Source of the DNA: Pseudocercospora fijiensis CIRAD86
Lineage: Eukaryota; Ascomycota; Dothideomycetes; Mycosphaerellales; Mycosphaerellaceae
Length of the DNA stretch: 64,000 nucleotides
Direction of reading: 5' to 3'
NCBI RefSeq assembly: GCF_000340215.1
Contig: NW_006921537.1
Coordinates: 2,383,011-2,447,010 of the forward strand
In this document: positions 31,647 to 43,260 of the stretch, piece by piece
Position numbering within the stretch: position 1 is the first letter of the stretch
How the letters are laid out: every line of letters begins with the position of its first letter
The notes under the pieces: generated by a model
What the model saw: the letters and a program-made list of their open reading frames with translations, nothing else
What the model was told of the DNA's origin: nothing
The model's database searches: none
Position numbers and translations under genes: made by a program

Positions 31647-32510
31647 ACGACTATTTGTTAGTCGTCTATGCTATATAGTATATTAATAGAGACCTAAAGC
31701 GTACCTAGGATAACTATTTTAATTCCCTCGATAATTAGACCGCTATTTAATAGCAAACCTATAAAACAATTATACTAGACACCCTTAGAAACCCTATACT
31801 AAGGCAATAATATACTTAGGACCTATATCTTCGAGCTAAACAAAAGACTAATTAATCGGCTCGCTTATTCGAGGCCTATTTAAAGACCCTTAAGGATAAC
31901 CTTCCGGCTAAGACTAATTCTATATAGATCTCTAAAATACGCCCTAAGCTTAGGTAGGAGCTTATTCTCGAATTAGACCGCCGCCGTATATTTGAATAGG
32001 CTAACCTAATACGCATTCAATTTATAGTCGAGGTAGAAACAGCTAAACGAGCTGTCTAGCTCTAGTAACGACTAGAATTAAGGATCCGACCTACTAGTAC
32101 TAATCGTAGCAACCGTAGCTACGGAGGAAACTAAGGTTCCTACTAAGATAATAATACTAACAACGGGAATAGTAACAACGACCGTAGAAGAGGCCGTAGC
32201 CGGCGGCTATATAGAGGAGGCTACGATAGGGATCGTAGAAGGGGCTCGTATCCCTATAATGCTAACCGCTCGACTAATAATAGTAGTAGCTATAGCAACC
32301 TCCTAACCGGATTAAAATGCTTTAACTACGATAGTACTAGCTATCTACTAGGCTAATACGACAAACCTAAGGATTAGGCCCGAATCGACCGTACTACTAC
32401 TAAGTACTAGAAGCACCTTTTAGCTACTAATACCGCCCCTATCGGTCCTTCTAATTAGTCGAAAAAAGAATAAGCGCCGTACTAACTATTAGCCTTGTAC
32501 GGCGTAAGAC
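31647..32510 (+). pseudogene. Family 1 copy A gag, second segment
   Basis: Continues copy A gag after the family 2 insertion: RPKLR...LELDRRR segment, then an Asn/Arg/Gly-rich region (about 32,090-32,230) and a CCHC-like zinc knuckle near 32,320-32,370. Parallel to 54,960-55,790 in copy B. Confidence 0.7.
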
Positions 32511-35134
32511 TATCGACATTGTACAAGCTATTATACGTACCTATCTCGTATCGGACTCGTATAGCACTAATTATAAGACTAAGGTTATACTAGATCTAGG
32601 GAATTTAGTTAGTACCCTTATTAGCTATCGCCTAGCTAAGCAATTAGACCTTCGACAATTGCCTAGAACTAACCTGCTAACCCTTGCTTAGTTTAATAAC
32701 GCTCGGCACTTAACCTATAGAGCTTACTATATTCCTATAGTTCTAAGGGACGACCTCGGCAACGAACGCTTACTAGATTTTACTACCTACGTAGTAGATA
32801 TAGACAACCTTCTATCCGATATTGTTATTAGCAACCCTGTCCTTAAACACTACGCTATAGCTATAGACTTAGGCAGCTAATAATAGCGATTTAGAATCGC
32901 TAGGAAAGAGGATATTAAATACATTAATACTAGCGAGTGCCCTAACGATATTAGGGTCCTATTTATTAGCAACCTAATACTAGCCTCCGCCTTAGCTAAC
33001 CCGACTGCCGACCTACTCGGTAGTAATAACGATAAACTAGTACCCTCTAACGGCATAGATCCCGATTAGCTTACTCGTATACCTTAGCCTATTTAAGAAA
33101 CCTATATTAAGGTGTTTAAACACTACTTAGCATCGATATTGCCTATGTTTAAAGAGACGGATTATAATATTAATATAATAGAAGGCAAAGAGGTTCCTTT
33201 TAGTCCCCTCTATAACCTTAGTAAGCGCGAGCTTGCTATATTGCGTAAGTACCTAGAGGAAAACCTAGCTAATAGTCGTATTCGGTATAGTAATAGCCCT
33301 GCTAGTGCACTAATCCTATTTGTACTAAAGAAGGATAGTAGCCTACGTCTATATATCGATTATCGTAGGCTTAATGCTATTACTATTAAGGACTGCTATC
33401 TACTTCCGCTTATTAGCGAGACCCTTAATCGCCTTTCTAGCGCTTACTACTATACTATACTAGACATTAAGGATGCGTACTATCGTATCCGTATCCGTAA
33501 GGGTAATAAATAGAAAACAGCCTTCCGCACTCGTTATAGCTATTTCGAATACTTAGTTATGCTATTTAGCCTAGCTAATGCCCCTATAACATTCTAGTCC
33601 TATATTAATCGGGCCCTTTCGGGCCTATTAGACTATCTCTATATAGTTTACCTAGATAACATCCTAGTCTACATCTATTCGCCTAACATTATAGAATACT
33701 AGGCTATAGTACGTAAGGTACTCGATCGCCTATAGGCCTATAGCCTATATTGCAAGCCTTCTAAATGCACCTTTGCCGCTAAGGAGGTGGCCTTCCTTAG
33801 CTTTATCGTATTAACTAATAGTGTTAAGGCCGATCCTAATCGGATTAAAACAATTACCGAATAGCCTATTCCTACGTCTATTAAAGAGCTTTAATTATTC
33901 CTCGGTTTTGCTAACTTCTACCGCCGCTTTATTAAGGGCTATTCGAGGTATATAATGCTATTAACTAAGCTTACTAAAACTAAGGCTAATCTATCTAGAG
34001 AGTTTAAATAGACTAATAGGGCATAAGCCGCTTTTAACGGTCTAAAGCAACGCTTTACTAAAGTCCCTTTATTGCACTATTTCGTACTAAGTAAGCAGAT
34101 CCGAATTGAGACTAACGCTTTATAGTTCGCTATATCGGCTATTATATTATAGCAATTAGATAATAACTATTACTAGCACCCGATTGCCTTCTTTTTAAGG
34201 AAGATAATTAATACTAAGCGTCGCTACGAGACCTACGAGTAGGAGCTCTTAGCTATCGTCGAGGCCTTTAAGTATTAGAGGCACTACCTCGATAGGGCTT
34301 AATATACAATATAGGTCTATACAGACTATAATAACCTCCGTAGTATTACTAAGGTTACTAGGGTTATAGGTCGATAGGCTAGATAGGCCGTCTACCTCGC
34401 TAGGTTCGATTTTAATATACTATACCGGCTAGGCGTAAGTAACCCTACCGATAGCCTATCGAGGCAGCCTAATTACGATAGCGAGACCTAACACATTAAT
34501 TCTTTGTTTCTAACCCTATAGTATAAGATTGCTATAGCCCGTATCGTTAATAAGCAAGCGTAGGATAAGCGGACTTCCGGACCCCGCGGTAGTAATAAAT
34601 ACTATAGCGGAGTTGTCGTTCTTCTAGTATACGTTAGAAAGGACGTAGATCGCTCGAGCTATAACGACTCGATTAAAGATATTGCTATCTATAGCGACAG
34701 CACTATAGAAGAGGTTGTAGTAGTTCCGGCTACTAGTACTATTAGATATATATAATACGTACCTCGTTCGATAGTAAGGGTGCTATTAAATAACCTTATA
34801 AATAGGGATAGTTAATCGTTTATAGATAAGCTATTACGTACTTAGCAGAGGGACGCCTTCGCTGTTAAACGTATTAATAGGCTTATAAGTAGACAGGCGA
34901 CTCGATCTAGTAAGAGTAATAGTTAGTTAATCGACGATAAAGGTTACTTAAAGTTCAAGAGCAGATACTATATCCCCGCTAAACAATCGATTAGATAAGA
35001 GCTTTTAAAGCGACACTATAACGGTAAGCTTACTAGTTACTATAGTATAGAGAGGTCGTACGAGCTACTATCGCGTATATACTACTAGCTAAATAGTAAA
35101 CGGTATATAAAGGAGTATATACAAACCTATATAG
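32511..35134 (+). pseudogene. Family 1 copy A pol: protease, RT, RNase H, start of integrase
   Basis: Protease-like segment near 32,575-32,650 (KVILDLGN, where retropepsins have D-S/T-G). RT is clearest in the open stretch 33112-33513 ([43 protein letters not shown]). The polymerase motif YLDN near 33,650-33,665 is expected YLDD with the second Asp lost by TG-to-TA. RNase H is around 34,080-34,480 and integrase zinc-binding sequence follows to 35,134, where family 3 is inserted. Confidence 0.8.
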
Positions 35135-35413
35135 TAAAGGACGGAAACTAATACTACTACTACTACCGGCAGTAATAGTATAGGCTACCGAGGGTAACAT
35201 AACCTATAGCAATATAGGCAGACATGTTTAGTATAATAGGATAACAAGACGGTTGCTTAGGCTAATAACTAGAGCCCTGAAATATAGGCATTGTAGAAGT
35301 GTAACATAAACAATATGCTATACGAGGTTAGTAATCTGTCTACTATGCCGAAGGAGGCCTCTTGTGTAGGCTTAAACTCAGCCTGTAGGTATAGGGCCGG
35401 TTACTAGCTAATA
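35135..35413 (-). repeat. 3' LTR (element sense) of family 3, first copy
   Basis: 279 bp, matches 47277-47555 and, inverted, 48632-48911. Confidence 0.85.
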
Positions 35414-35523
35414 TCCCTCCCTTTCTTCGTATCTAACTAGACACGCTTTACATTGTACGCTTAAAACAAACAGTTATGCAGTAACCTTAGGCATCTTAGC
35501 TAAGGCTATCTTTTAGAGACTCC

Positions 35524-35550
35524 GTAATAATACCCCCGGGGTAGCATTGT
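35524..35550. repeat. 27-bp palindromic motif, site 1 (end of ORF3)
   Basis: GTAATAATACCCC, then CGGGGTAGCATTGT: near-palindrome with CCCCCGGGG core, about 110 bp inside the 3' LTR of family 3. Confidence 0.85.
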
Positions 35551-38357
35551 TCCTAGATTCTATTAACATACAAAAACAACTTCCTAAGCAATTAATCTAC
35601 TACGCCTTACTGTTGCTTTAATATACTATAATCCTTACTAGTAATAACCTTATTAGCTAGTCGATTCTCCTAAACTCCTCCGTAGGTATTAAAGCTATTA
35701 GCGCTAAAGTACTCTACCTCGAAGTAAGCTTAATTAACGAGGAGGTTAGTAGCCTTGTCCTATACAGCCTTCTCCTACTCTCGTAGATAGTCCTTAAGCT
35801 CCTCCTTACTAAACTAGAGGATTTGTTTAACTTCGTTCTAAACAACGTAACTTAAGTAAGGAATTCTACCGACTAGGGCATTAGAAATATAACTAAGGCC
35901 TTCGACTAAGATAGCGGTAGGGAAGGCGAACAGTACGAAGGTGTTAGAACCTAGAAGGGCGGTTAGATTGCGGTGCGCCTTAGCAACCTTAGCGACGGTT
36001 AAGTTATCGTAGCCCTTAATCTTAGTGCTGTCGATAATACGAGAGTAGCCTAGGTCGATTAATATACGGTCGCTCTCGGGCTTTAGATCGCTATACGGAA
36101 GGTATAGTATCTAAATAGAGACTTCGTATTCCTTTAGAGGGTTAAGGATCTACTAAGCTACCTCGCCTTCGTTAGGCTAACTATCGAACATATAGCCGAG
36201 GTCGTCGTTAGTAAGGTGCTTATTAGTAAGCTTGCTAATCTTGTTTAGTAGAACTAGGCTACGGGCATTAAGCTTCTTAACCTAGTTCTCGAAGACCTCT
36301 AGTTCGTATATGCCCTCGATAATAGTTAAATAGGCGGTCTTATCTTTAGATATAAGAGAAACCTTAATACGTAGATAGCTAGCACCCTTACTAGCTACGA
36401 GCTTAACTATATCTTATCCGAGACGAGAAGTCTCCTTAGTAGGGCAGTTCTTATAACCGCTATTACCTACCTTAAAGTACTTAGCAGGCTTAGGGATAGA
36501 GATAAGCTCGTATATATAATTAGGTCGAAGGGTAACGGCTAAGAGCTATAAGGCGGGATACTAACGGACGATTTAGTTGCTTACTCTATAGGTTTAAAAG
36601 GCATTACGGCCTTCCTACTTAGACTTAGGCAGTTTATATATCTAAAAGAATACACGAAACTCCTCCTATATTAGGTCGACGATAAGAGGAAGGTACGCTC
36701 TACGAGGCGACTATATCTAACCGAAGACCCGAGGGAAGATAGCGTTACTAGTCTAACGAAAGCGGTCGAAGGAGGTGCCTTAGCCGAGAATGCTAGTAAT
36801 TAACTTATACCGACGCTTAGTTAGCGTAAGATCGCAAGTAACAGTACTAGTAGGGTTAAATACGTAGAGTCCTAGGGAGGTCGGGGCGGTAGTAGGACGT
36901 CTAGGAAACTAGTTAGTACAACTAGTCTTAAGGGCAGTAAAGGCATCCTAATTAGTAACCTCGCAAATAATTTTTAATAGGCGACCGACGAGGATACTCG
37001 CCTTAGCACTAGTATAGAGACTACAGACCTTAGCAGCCTTCTTAATATAGTTAGTATATATAGTAAACCGCTCTTTACCTAGCTTGCTAAGGTCGTCGAG
37101 CTATTAATAGATAGATAGGGCGGTAGGAGCTTTACCTATATCGGCTTTAGGAACTATATCGATATTAGTAATAAGGTACGTAATAGAGTCGCCCTTATAA
37201 GAACTGTAGATATTCTTAGTTAATAGGATCGGCGAGAGGCCTCTATCTCTACGCTCGCTAAAGGAGCCTTCGGAGGAGACATCTTCTAGTAGTGTATCTA
37301 GTATATTAACATCCGAGTTACTATAGTTAGTACTATAGTTAGTACTATAGTCGGTACTAGAAGGAGTGCTATACTTCTTAGTAGCCTTACGGAGGGCCTA
37401 GCGAGTATACAATGCCTTCTTACGCGCTGCTTCGGCCTTAGCGCGCTCGTCTTGAACTTCTTAAGAGACCTTACGGTTACGGGTCGAGCGACGATCTTTA
37501 GCCTACATTTCTATAGCGAGCGTAAGACTAGTAGCCGTATCGGCCTCGGTTTCTAGGCGAAGAGCCTTACGTTTAAGGACATTAACGATAGGAGCCTCTT
37601 AACCTTTAATAATAAAGCCTATACTATTAATACGATAGCCCTTCTCTTTTAGTAGATCCTTAGTTATCTATACGTTAAGATCGACCTAGACAATCGCATC
37701 GTAGTGCTTCTTCTAATAGGCTATCGTAAAGTCGTTAAGCGCAAAGGACAAATTAAGCAACTACTTGCCTACTTTCTTGCTAGCGGTAGATATACGATAG
37801 ATTATAGTATAGGAAAGATACTCGGCGCCTTAACGACGGACCTTATACTTATTAACGAACGAAGAGACCTACTTAGTACGCTCTTATCTACCGTAGGCGA
37901 AGTTAATAAGGCTCTTAGGAAGACTACTTAGTCCTCCCTAATATTCGAAGGCCTAGTCGAGGGTCTTAAAGCGTAAACGAATCTAGGTGCCGGCCGTCTC
38001 GAGGCTATAGACGATAGGAAAGGCTTGTTCGATATCTATATCGTTAAAAACCTCGCGCTTAAAGATACGCTTACCGATAGACTAACGCAAGTTGTTTATA
38101 CCGTACGTAACTAAGACAGTAGCCTTCTTAATATTCCTATTAATAACGCGTAGTAGGGTACGAGCGTTCTAGATCCTCTCTTAAGGGTCTTTAAGGGCGG
38201 TAACGATCTAGAAGCAGTGTTTGAGGCTAGTTATAGTAGCTAAGGCGCTATCGGATAGGGCTTCGATCGGAACTAGGGCGGCTAGGCTTAGGTTAATAGG
38301 GGTAGGTAGGTCGTTGCTACTACTAGCGCCTAACGGATTCGGGGCGCTAGAAGATAT
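35551..38357 (-). pseudogene. Family 3 ORF3: large unknown ORF between pol and 3' LTR
   Basis: A single minus-strand phase holds from 38,357 (ATA, likely a RIP-mutated ATG, followed by SSSAPNPLGASSSNDLP) to about 35,551. I verified the same phase at 38,357, 37,703, 37,100 and 35,546. Every interruption is TAG/TAA, as expected from Gln or Trp codons after RIP. That is about 930 codons. Visible features: Ser/Pro-rich start; central Lys/Arg/Ala/Glu-rich coiled-coil-like stretch (QDERAKAEAARKKALYTR when the first stop is read as Gln); a short NYST repeat; a long globular-looking C-terminal half. No transmembrane segment, zinc knuckle, DDE or polymerase motif seen. Function unknown. The plus-strand open frame at 37704-37931 is its shadow. 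Confidence 0.65.
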
Positions 38358-38774
38358 AGTCGACCGAAGCGGAAGTAGGTTGTAAACGAGTTTACAAGTG
38401 TATTCGTTGCTTAATAATAATAATTAAAGGGTTTAGGTAGAAGAGGGGGGGTAGTTAGGCGGCGGCGAGTTAGTTAGTAATCGAGTAGAAGAAGGAGCTT
38501 AGGAAGCTCGCTTTAAATATAGTACGAAGGTAACGTAGTCCGTATATTCCGCGCTAGTAAAGCAAACGGATAACGGCTATATATAAAAGTAAAGCTATAT
38601 ACGAGACTTCTTTATTATTAGGGCAGGCTAAAGTTTAACAATCGATCTAGCTAATTGCTAGTAGCGACTACGCGCCTTTATTAACCTTTAGCTATCGTAG
38701 ATTCTCGCGCACTCGAAATATAACTAGTTAGTTCGAGTCCTTAGTAGAAATCTATAGTAGTAAAGCTAGCGGGA

Positions 38775-38801
38775 CTAATAACACCCTCGGGGTAGTATTA
38801 G
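38775..38801. repeat. 27-bp palindromic motif, site 2 (pol/ORF3 interval)
   Basis: CTAATAACACCCT, then CGGGGTAGTATTAG; same 27-bp length and core as the other sites. Confidence 0.8.
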
Positions 38802-39225
38802 CTTCTCTCTAGAGATACTCGGTAACGAGGAGTAAGTCGCCTAGGCCTAGCGTAGCTAACTCGTTAGTACGTTAGCCTATAGTACTACCGTTATAGATAT
38901 AGTATTACCTTTTACATTAGCAAGCACGTAAAGGTAGTCTATACGTTTACCTTCTTCCTTCTTCCTTCTTCTAAACACTAAGCTTAATAGCCTAAGGTCC
39001 CTATTCTTAGAGGCTATAGGCCTAGGTTACTATATCTATCTAAGAGCTAGGAAGGGAGAGGGATCCTCCCTTTCTTAGTATCCTACGTAACTAGTGCTAA
39101 TTATAGTAGGAACATCCTCTAGTAGAGTATCTTGTTATCGTTGTTACTTAAGGGTAGTCGCTAGAGTCTAGGAATCTAGAGGGAAGTAGTCCTAGAAGGG
39201 TAGAGGGTTAGGTTCGGCTATTTTC

Positions 39226-39252
39226 CTAATACTACCCCCGGGGTATTATTAG
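39226..39252. repeat. 27-bp palindromic motif, site 3 (pol/ORF3 interval)
   Basis: CTAATACTACCCC, then CGGGGTATTATTAG; here the inverted symmetry extends outward through TTTTC/GAAAA (39221-39256). Confidence 0.85.
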
Positions 39253-39692
39253 GAAAACACGCCTCGTATAGTTCTATCTAAGGAAACAAGAGTAAAGGAA
39301 TAAAGTTATAGCAATATCTCGAAGGCTAAAGAGCAAAACAATAGATAAAGTAAAAGCAAAAGAGGGCAATAACTATAAGTATTAATACCGTAGGAACAAG
39401 TAGTAAGGACTAAAGCTATAGGGCGGCACTATATTAACAGCGCGGAGAAGGTAAGGAAAGTAACGTAGTAGAGGTAGGGAAAGACAAGCAATTATTTAGT
39501 CTCGGGATCTAGCTATAATTCTAGGCGGTCTTCGTCGCTAGACTAGTCGAGCTTCTCCTCGGAGTTAGAGTTAGATAGCTAGAAGTCTAGTTTACTATCG
39601 GAATTAATATCGGAAATGCTCTACGCGCAATTAATATATATATAACCCTCCCTTTGTTTATAAGTTATTCCTAATAGCTTACTAAGACGTAT

Positions 39693-42600
39693 CTAGGGAT
39701 ACGTATAGTTTTTAGGTAGAATAGGATCTATAATCGCGGTAGGATCCTCCTTTCGATAGGCATCTAAGGTCGGCAGAGGGTCTATAGAGGTATTAACTTC
39801 CTCCTCGGTCGGGGGAGGATAGGTAGGCTCTCTTAATTCGACGATCTTCTTTAGGTTAGCCCGGGGGTACGAGTGCTTTAAGGTAGTACTATTAAGTTCC
39901 TAAAGACGGTACGTAGAACTATCGTAAAGGACCTCCTATACTCTATAAGGCCCTTTCTATTTAAAGGCTAGCTTATAGGAGTAACTATACTCTAGCTCCG
40001 ACCGGTATAGGAGAACTATATCGCTAACCTTTCGAGGCTCCTAATTAATAGTGTTATAGTTATTAAAATACTGCTTAGCCTCTTTACGAAGGCGCCGTTG
40101 TCGAGTAAGACCCTCTTAAGAAGTCGTAGTTATATCCTTAAGAGCCTTAGCCCGTAGGATAAGGAGATCTACTCTAGTACGAACAGACCCCTAATCGTAA
40201 ACGCTATGCGTACGATAGGACAACTTAATAGGAAGAACGGCGTCCCTCCTAATTATAAGCTCTACTAGCGTAAGTCTAGTCGTATCGACAATAGTAGTTC
40301 GATCCGCCTAGAGAAGGGCCGGAACGCGGGTAGAGATAGGAACGGACCTGTCCCCTCTACTAGTTATCTTAGATAGGGCATTAATTAAAGACCGATAACT
40401 ACGCTTAATAATAGCATTCGACTAGGAATAGTACGGGGAGATACGAACGTTTTTCGCCCTATACGAAACAAGTAGCGCTTAAACTTCTTTAGCTATATTA
40501 TTCGTAGCGTTGTCTAAGATAATCTCGTAAGGTGTTCCCTAGCGGCAAAATAGATCCTTAAATAGGAAGGTAGCTATATTACGAGTATTAATAGCGCCGT
40601 AGCCCTTATAGAAATAATAGGCCTCCGGCTATCGAGAAAGACCCTCTCGAATAATATATAAGCTATTATTACGACTAAGATAGACTCTATCGCTATACTA
40701 TCGCTCTCCGACTAATTAGGTAGTAGGAATACGTAGCTCTCCTAGACGTCGGTAGCTATTCCTAAAGTTATACTTAGGACAGCTCTTATAGTAGCGGGAG
40801 ATATTAGCCTATACGCCGTCCTACTAGTAGCGCTAACGAAGGATATCGAAGGTACCCTCCGCCGCCTAGTAGCCGAGCTTATCGTAAACAGAACGAAGGA
40901 TCTCTTATCGGGCTACTAGGTCGTTAATAATACGCTAGAGAGGTACATTAACTATCGCTTATCGCTAAAGGATTCGATCTTTAACTAGGAATCGCCGAGA
41001 ATAGCGAATAACCCGACGGTATTAACTCTTTAATAGGCTAGGCGCTTTCCTCGTATAGGTTAGGAAGTAGGCGATATAATAGGAGTCGTCGGAGTAGACC
41101 CTATTAAGGATATTATCGCTCTCTAGTTTATCCGCCTTAGCTTTAGCCTAGTCGTTATCGTTAGTAGTAGGGCTCTCGTCGGGCTAGTTACTAGGTTAGT
41201 CGCTAGGTTAGTCGTCGGTAGCAGGCCTAGTAATCGCTAGTATAGCATTAATATAGAAGGTAGCGAAGAAAGTGCGGTTAATTACCGTATCGATATCCTC
41301 TTCTTCTATTATCTCGGCGATATCCTCTTCTATAGCAGGCCTTCTAGAAAGGCTATCCGGTCTAGTATGCTTCTTGCTAGGAACGTAGAAGACGTCGAAA
41401 TTAAACAAATAGATCTAGGCAACCTACCGAGCTATCGTAGAGTTTAGCAGGTTAGAGGCTATACGGTTAAGCTAATAGACTAGCGTCTAAGTATCGATTT
41501 CTAAGCGAAAGAATACACTAAAGAGCTATAGTCGGAACTTCTTTAGAGCCTTATAGACTCTAAGGCATTCTCGCTTGCTAGTATCGTACCGGGCCTCGAT
41601 CGGTTTCTATAGCCCTAAGTCGTACCGGATAGGGTGTCGCAAAGATAGTTCTTTACGATTATACTATATTAGTATCTCGCTATAGCCTTCCCCGCTCGAG
41701 TTAATAGCAACAATTATTAAACCCGTACCCTCTAAGTAGTTAATAGATATTAGTATAGGTACGCTAACGAGTGCCTTAGTTACCTTGTCCTTAGCCGCTT
41801 AGTATATAGGGGTCTATTCGAATTTAGCATCCTTCTTAAGTAAGGCGTATAAGGGCTTATATACTAATACAAAGTTCTCGACCTAGATACGGAAGTAGGA
41901 GACTACTCTAAGCTAGGTTCGGACATCCTTCTAATAGGTAGGATCCGGCTAGGATACTATCTTTAGGACCCGTATATTATTAGGATAGCGGCCGTTCCTA
42001 TTAGTTATAAACCCGATAATGTTTATTCGTTTATATAGGAGCTAAAGCTTCTCCCTATATACCGTTAGGTTAGCTCGCTCTAGGTCGTAGAAGACACTAT
42101 CGAGGTTCTAAATATATTCGAGAAAGAACCTACGGATACTAGGCTCTACTTCTTTATTATCGTACCTAGTTTTAGGGCCCTTAATGCCGATGTCGTCGAG
42201 GAAAGGCATCGCTATATAAGAGATATAGGCCGCGAGGACTTAGTTTATAATGCGAACGAACTAGGCTACGGAGTTAGTTGCCCCTTAGGGAAGGGTAGTT
42301 TGTCTATATAGCCTAAGAGGTGTCTCGAAACTAGTAAGGTCCCGACTATTAAGGTAGAGAGGAATTTAGTCGTAGCCCGAGAAAACGTTAACTAGTAAGG
42401 CTACAATACAGTTAGTAAAGGCTTCCGAGAACCTATTAGTCTCTAGAGGAAGGTTAGCATCTCTAATCGTAACTATATTAAACTTTTATATAGCGTTAAT
42501 TAGGCGGTACTTCTTTAGTTCCCTAGGAGCTGTCTTCTTCTAAACTAGGAAGTATAGATTGCGATACGAGGTATAGGAAGGTTCTAAGGTGCTAGCCTTT

Positions 42601-43200
42601 ATACGCTGTCGTATTATATCCTTAACTATACCTCGTAGGCTTAGGTTTAGCTTAAAACCTAGGTAGGCCTAAGGCTTATATTCGATCGTTCGGATCCTCT
42701 ACGGAGGGGCAACCTCCGGATTTATTCTACCTAGGTAAGTAAAGTTATATACTAATACGGCCTCGCGATTGTATAGAAGCTCGTATAGCAACTCTAGTTT
42801 ACGATCCGAAAGCTCGATACTAGGTTTGATTTTCGCAAGCCTCTCCTCTATTAGCCTTAACCCCCTAGGGATAGTAGAAAACTTTTTAGTAATGTATTTC
42901 TAATCGTACGGACTATCCCTAGGTAGTAGTATCGCCTTCTAATTAAGGCACTTTTATCGCTAGTTAGGATTTCCGCTAGGATTAGACCTATCGGTAATAT
43001 ATACGCTACCCTTTACGGGCTTAATCTTATTAGCTACCCTCTTATATAGGGTATATATACTAATCGATTATCGAACCCGAGCTCGCTCTCTTTGCCGCTA
43101 GGCTTAGAGATTAGCGCAATAAAACAGCGCGTAAACTTCTTTAGAAGTTTCCTTAAGTCGATAGATATATAGCTAGTAGTCCTAATTTATAACGCCGGCG
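39693..43200 (-). pseudogene. Family 3 pol, first copy (RT, RNase H, integrase)
   Basis: Minus-strand Ty3/gypsy pol ending in TAG at 39693-39695. RT remnant near 42,150-42,700, with the catalytic region FLDDIGIKGPKTRY near 42,160-42,215. The end of RNase H lies within 41208-41408 (NFDVFYVPSKKHTRPDSLSRRP, the usual RNase H/integrase junction motif). Integrase zinc finger and core follow from about 41,000 to 40,200. Stops are RIP-type. Aligns with 52,850-53,968 plus 61,101-63,504 of the inverted copy. Confidence 0.82.
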
Positions 43201-43214
43201 AAAACGTTAGATTC

Positions 43215-43241
43215 GTAATAATACCCCCGGGGTAGTATTAG
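43215..43241. repeat. 27-bp palindromic motif, site 4 (gag-pro/pol junction)
   Basis: GTAATAATACCCC, then CGGGGTAGTATTAG. It lies between the end of the gag-pro frame and the pol frame. Confidence 0.85.
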
Positions 43242-43260
43242 ACTCGCGCTCTAATTAGTT

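Larger units (their letters stand above)
38358..39692. other. Non-coding interval between family 3 pol and ORF3
   Basis: About 1.3 kb with no long frame in either direction. It holds two 27-bp palindromes and, near 39,430-39,475, one copy of a pyrimidine-rich unit (on the minus strand) that is tandemly repeated in the second family-3 copy. Confidence 0.55.

Noticed and set aside
41208..41408. Short open frame (and 61789-61989) as an independent small gene
   Set aside because: It is the RNase H/integrase junction of family 3 pol, simply a stretch without RIP stops.
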